Positions 6,330 to 9,199 of a DNA stretch of 9,199 nucleotides are shown one piece after another. Positions within the stretch are counted from its first letter, which is position 1, and each line of letters starts with the position of its first letter. The DNA is from Lysobacterales bacterium. Its GTDB lineage: Bacteria; Pseudomonadota; Gammaproteobacteria; Xanthomonadales; SZUA-36. Under the pieces are notes generated by a model that did not search any database, was not told where the DNA came from, and worked only from the letters and a program-made list of their open reading frames with translations. The stretch is taken from positions 1 to 9,199 of the forward strand of contig SHZL01000101.1 in NCBI GenBank assembly GCA_009692275.1, in the 5' to 3' direction. Both the position numbers and the translations under genes were made by a program.

Positions 6330-8612
6330 TCAGGCAGGTATCGCTTGCTTACCTGTGTTTGCGTGTTTCTCCAGGGGCAGGAGAATGGTTACCAGGGCAC
6401 CGCCGTCAGCGGGATTGCTTATGGCAATCCGTCCATCGTGCTCCACCACGATCTTGCGGCAGATGGCCAGTCCAAGGCCACTGCCCCCGGCCTTACGGGT
6501 TACATACGGCTCAAACGGGTGGTCCAGTATGGCGGCAGGAAAGCCCGGGCCTTTGTCGCGGATTTCCAGCTGCATCCAGCCACGGCTGTCCAGGGCTATG
6601 ACACGGCCTGAAATGAAAATTTCTGCGGGCGCCGGGGATGCCGCTTCCATGGCATTGCGAATCACGTTGTGGAGCATCTGCCGCAGTCGCCCGCTGTCTG
6701 CCTGCAGTCCTGCGGGGCCGGCACCCAGCTGTATGGTGAAAGATGCAGCTGCATCGCCTTGCTGGTACAAGGTAACCACTTCCCGAATCAAGTCATCGAG
6801 CTGGATGGTGCTGCGCTCAAGTACAGGTTCGCGCGCGTAATCGCCAAACGCGTCCACCAGGGTCCGCAGGGCTTCAACCTGGGCCACGATGGTGTTGGAT
6901 GCCCGGTCGAGCATCTCGTGATCCGCAGCGTCGAGTTTGCCCGCCAGCTTCATGCGCAATCGCTCTGCGGCCAGCCGGATCGGCGTTAGCGGGTTTTTTA
7001 CTTCGTGCGCGAGGCGCCGTGCGACCTCGGCCCATGCGGCTTCGCGTTGCGCCTGGTTCAGCACCGTCACGTCGTCGAAAATGATTACCTGGCCTTGTTC
7101 CGTGCTGAGCGCATCCGGGTTGGCAGGGCGCAGTTGCGAACCTCGCGCCAGCAGGACCAGCCGGGAATTTCCCCGCTCAAGGCTGATTTCCTGTTGCCAG
7201 ACGGACCGGCCGCGCTGACTCTGCTGCCGAATTGCGCTGAACAGGGGCTCCAGGTAGGGAGCCTGGAGTTCAAGACTGTGCAAGGATGTGCCAGCTATTG
7301 ATTCCGGCGTCAGCGCCGGCGGTAACTCGAGGAATTCACGGCATGCCCGGTTTGCGCGGATGATGTTTTCCTGTGCGTCCAGGGTGAGCACACCGGAGGA
7401 CAGGTTACCCAGTACTGTTTCAAGGTACTCACCCTGAGCCTGCAGCTGGGCCCTGCTCTGCTCGGCGGACAGGCTGGCCTGCTTCAGGGCCTGGGTCATG
7501 TGGTTGAACGAATGAACCAGGAAGCCGATTTCATCGCGTTCACCGGCTTCCACATCACGGCCGAAATCACCCGCCGCGACTTGCTCCGTGGCTGAAGAAA
7601 GCCGCGACAGGGGGGCAACCATGCGCCGCGCAGCGGTGAGGGCGGCCAGGATGGCCAGCAGCACGGTAAGCAGCAAGACCAGGGAAAGTATCAGCAGGAA
7701 GCTTTGCTTCAGCGACTCGCGCAGGTAACTGACATTCTGGTAGCGATGGTATTCCTGCTCGATGGAACTGGTCAGCGCGGTAATGTCCTTTGGCAGAGGG
7801 TAAATGGCCTGCAGCAGGCGTGCAGATTCCCCTGGATAAAGTGCCGGCATGCTCACCAGCACCCGGATCTGCAACTCTCCGTCCGCAGACGGTTCTGCCG
7901 CGGCATACTCGCCACGCTGTGAGGCCTGCAACAGGGCAAAATCAGCGGCACGATCGGGCAGGATGGTGAGGGCATTGATATTTGCCGTGGCCACCAGCGT
8001 CCCATCTTCTTCCAGTACCGACAACTCCAGCGGGCCACTGGCACGCACGCGCGCAAGCAAATACTGGCGCAGCTGGTCCCCTTCTTCGCTCCGGTCCTGC
8101 AGGCTGGCCGCAGTTTCCAGCAGCTGGTTCCTCACTTCCAGCGTACGTATACCCAGGAACTGTTGCCCCAGCGCCAGTGAATCGGCCAGGGCCCGCTCCA
8201 CCTGCACGTCGAACCAGCTGTCAATCGTGCTGGTGAGAAACCAGGCAGAAAAAAAGTACACGATCAGGGCCGGTGGCAAGGACAGAACCAGGAAGTTGCG
8301 CACCCATCCGGCTGCCAGCAGCGCGCCTGGCTCGCCGCGGCGCACCCGCCGGATGAGTGTCAGCAAGCGGTATCCAATGGTCACGACCAGGATCAGCAGC
8401 GCCAGTGCGGTCAGCACCAGGACCCAGAAATAGCTGTCTTCCAGCACCGAGCTGCCGGCGCCTGTATCCTGCTGCTGCACACCGCTGACCAGGAACAGCG
8501 AAATCAACAAGGTGATAATCACTGCCGCCATGGGCAGGATGCGCAGCAATCGCCTTATCGAACGGCGGTTGTGCCTTGCTGCCGGCGGCGGTGTCAGGGC
8601 CGGGGAGTTCAT
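6330..8612 (-). CDS. ntrY: Membrane sensor histidine kinase NtrY
   Basis: Inner-membrane kinase that is expected to phosphorylate NtrX. Start chosen at ATG 8612: it overlaps the stop of the upstream gene (TAATG) and has GGAG 11 bases upstream, giving 760 residues. An ATG at 8666 would add 18 residues inside the upstream gene and is less likely. Order of parts: hydrophobic segments at ~27-43, 62-82 and 107-127; a sensor region at ~128-300, probably periplasmic; a fourth membrane segment at ~304-326; HAMP linker ~327-380 (VAPLSRLSSATEQVAAGDFG); PAS ~393-515; H-box ARRLAHEVKNPLTPI with phospho-accepting H536; ATPase boxes HNVIRNAMEA (N, ~648-657), DKGPGFP (G1, ~686-692) and GGSGLGLAI (G2, ~709-717). 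All catalytic boxes look intact, in contrast to its degenerate partner regulator. The signal sensed is unknown; NtrY proteins have been linked to nitrogen, redox or cell-envelope control in other proteobacteria. Confidence 0.94.
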   Translation of the reverse strand: MNSPALTPPPAARHNRRSIRRLLRILPMAAVIITLLISLFLVSGVQQQDTGAGSSVLEDSYFWVLVLTALALLILVVTIGYRLLTLIRRVRRGEPGALLAAGWVRNFLVLSLPPALIVYFFSAWFLTSTIDSWFDVQVERALADSLALGQQFLGIRTLEVRNQLLETAASLQDRSEEGDQLRQYLLARVRASGPLELSVLEEDGTLVATANINALTILPDRAADFALLQASQRGEYAAAEPSADGELQIRVLVSMPALYPGESARLLQAIYPLPKDITALTSSIEQEYHRYQNVSYLRESLKQSFLLILSLVLLLTVLLAILAALTAARRMVAPLSRLSSATEQVAAGDFGRDVEAGERDEIGFLVHSFNHMTQALKQASLSAEQSRAQLQAQGEYLETVLGNLSSGVLTLDAQENIIRANRACREFLELPPALTPESIAGTSLHSLELQAPYLEPLFSAIRQQSQRGRSVWQQEISLERGNSRLVLLARGSQLRPANPDALSTEQGQVIIFDDVTVLNQAQREAAWAEVARRLAHEVKNPLTPIRLAAERLRMKLAGKLDAADHEMLDRASNTIVAQVEALRTLVDAFGDYAREPVLERSTIQLDDLIREVVTLYQQGDAAASFTIQLGAGPAGLQADSGRLRQMLHNVIRNAMEAASPAPAEIFISGRVIALDSRGWMQLEIRDKGPGFPAAILDHPFEPYVTRKAGGSGLGLAICRKIVVEHDGRIAISNPADGGALVTILLPLEKHANTGKQAIPA

Positions 8613-9199
8613 TACGGGGAAGTCTCCGGCAGCGGCCAGGACTGCCAGCCCGAATCGAGTTTCCATTGGGCGGAAAACCAGGCAGGGAGGCGCATGGGTG
8701 GCGGCATGTTCTGCTTGTCCAGCAAGCTCCGGGCGCGCAGTTGATAATTACCCGGTGGCAAAAGGCCATGCGTGAGGGTAAAACTCACCGACCCCAGTTC
8801 AGCCAGGACATGCCTGAGGCGCGGATAGGTATGCACGCTGGACGGCTGCCGGGTGACCAATTGGTAGCGATTGCTCAACGGCAGGTAACGAATTTCAAAC
8901 TCCCTGCTGGCCTGGCTGATGTTTCCGCTGCTACCGGCACGTTGCAATTCAAGCTCGGTACGGATGGCCAGAGGGACTCCGTGGTCCAAAGCGTCTTTCG
9001 CCTCGGTGCTGAGGGTGAGTTGCTGGTGAATGACCACGTTGAGGGCAGCCGGGCTCGCGCTGGCCTCAATGCGCTCGATACTGAAACCGAAATCCGTTTG
9101 CTCTGACGAACAGCCAGGCAGGGCCAGTGCGCCCAGGCACAGTGCACCCAGGCACAGTGCGACCGGAGCAAACCCCCTGTGGCTCCCATCACGGATGTT
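8612..9199 (-). CDS. DUF4390 family envelope protein, start beyond the window
   Basis: Function unknown. At least 195 residues are visible; the frame stays open to the right window edge without an ATG, and the first GTG (9037) would cut off the export signal, so the true start is outside. The visible N-terminus has a hydrophobic stretch of repeated ALCLG units ending LALPGC (Cys codon at 9110-9112). This resembles a lipoprotein signal, although Pro before Gly is atypical for a lipobox. The rest (FSIERIEASA, LELQRAG, FEIRYLPLSNRYQLV, LRHVLAELG, NYQLRARSLLD, PAWFSAQWKLDSGWQSW) matches my memory of DUF4390 proteins, which commonly sit between rsmB and ntrY in gammaproteobacteria. The TAA stop shares one base with the ntrY ATG, implying translational coupling and possibly a role in the signal that NtrY senses from outside the membrane; that role is inference. 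Confidence 0.85.
   Translation of the reverse strand, partial: NIRDGSHRGFAPVALCLGALCLGALALPGCSSEQTDFGFSIERIEASASPAALNVVIHQQLTLSTEAKDALDHGVPLAIRTELELQRAGSSGNISQASREFEIRYLPLSNRYQLVTRQPSSVHTYPRLRHVLAELGSVSFTLTHGLLPPGNYQLRARSLLDKQNMPPPMRLPAWFSAQWKLDSGWQSWPLPETSP
9116..9160 (-). repeat. Imperfect 15-bp tandem repeat in the signal peptide of the DUF4390 protein
   Basis: Bases 9131-9145 and 9146-9160 are identical at all but two of 15 positions, at most, and each encodes ALCLG on the minus strand. A third, diverged unit at 9116-9130 encodes ALALP and runs into the Gly-Cys of the putative lipobox. The repeat lengthens the hydrophobic core of the signal without breaking the frame. Confidence 0.8.

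Noticed and set aside
7849..8433. 194-residue plus-strand open frame
   Set aside because: Antisense to the membrane and sensor region of ntrY; Ser/Arg/Ala-rich composition without recognisable motifs.
8613..8666. Longer ntrY start at ATG 8666
   Set aside because: It would lie 55 bases inside the DUF4390 gene; ATG 8612 forms a TAATG coupled start with a GGAG upstream and keeps all recognisable domains.

Overview
The window is chromosomal DNA from a GC-rich gammaproteobacterium. The glutamine synthetase is the Enterobacterium-like, adenylylatable type. The order glnA - DUF4124 protein - ntrB - ntrC, and DUF4390 protein - ntrY - ntrX on the other strand, is one I associate with marine gammaproteobacteria (Halieaceae, Pseudomonas or Xanthomonas relatives). 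The genus is inference only. Coding density is very high. I see no tRNA, rRNA, insertion sequence, phage gene or CRISPR array.

Left half, plus strand (2-4339): the 3' three quarters of glnA; a GC-rich stem-loop after its stop; an exported DUF4124 protein whose start region is a 12-bp tandem repeat; then ntrB and ntrC. The last three genes are tightly packed, with a TTGA overlap between DUF4124 and ntrB and an ATGA overlap between ntrB and ntrC, so they are probably translationally coupled.

Right half, minus strand (4318-9199, read right to left): a DUF4390 envelope protein whose start lies beyond the window, joined by a TAATG overlap to ntrY, a membrane histidine kinase. Then, after an 84-bp gap holding a perfect hairpin, come ntrX and, 68 bp further on, dtd (D-aminoacyl-tRNA deacylase). 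ntrC and dtd converge and overlap by 22 bp, and a 10-bp perfect stem-loop at the overlap contains both stop codons.

Functionally this is a nitrogen-control locus. NtrB/NtrC is the cytoplasmic nitrogen-status system that normally drives sigma-54 transcription of glnA and other nitrogen genes. NtrY/NtrX is the paralogous membrane-anchored system, here with a candidate envelope partner (DUF4390) as its upstream neighbour. The most unusual feature is NtrX. It keeps the receiver domain and DNA-binding helix-turn-helix, but its AAA+ domain lacks the Walker A lysine, the Walker B aspartate and the GAFTGA loop. It therefore looks like a regulator that no longer activates sigma-54. Nothing here is a clearly new system; the interest lies in this degenerate regulator, the head-to-head ends of two related two-component operons, and several stem-loops and short tandem repeats at gene boundaries.
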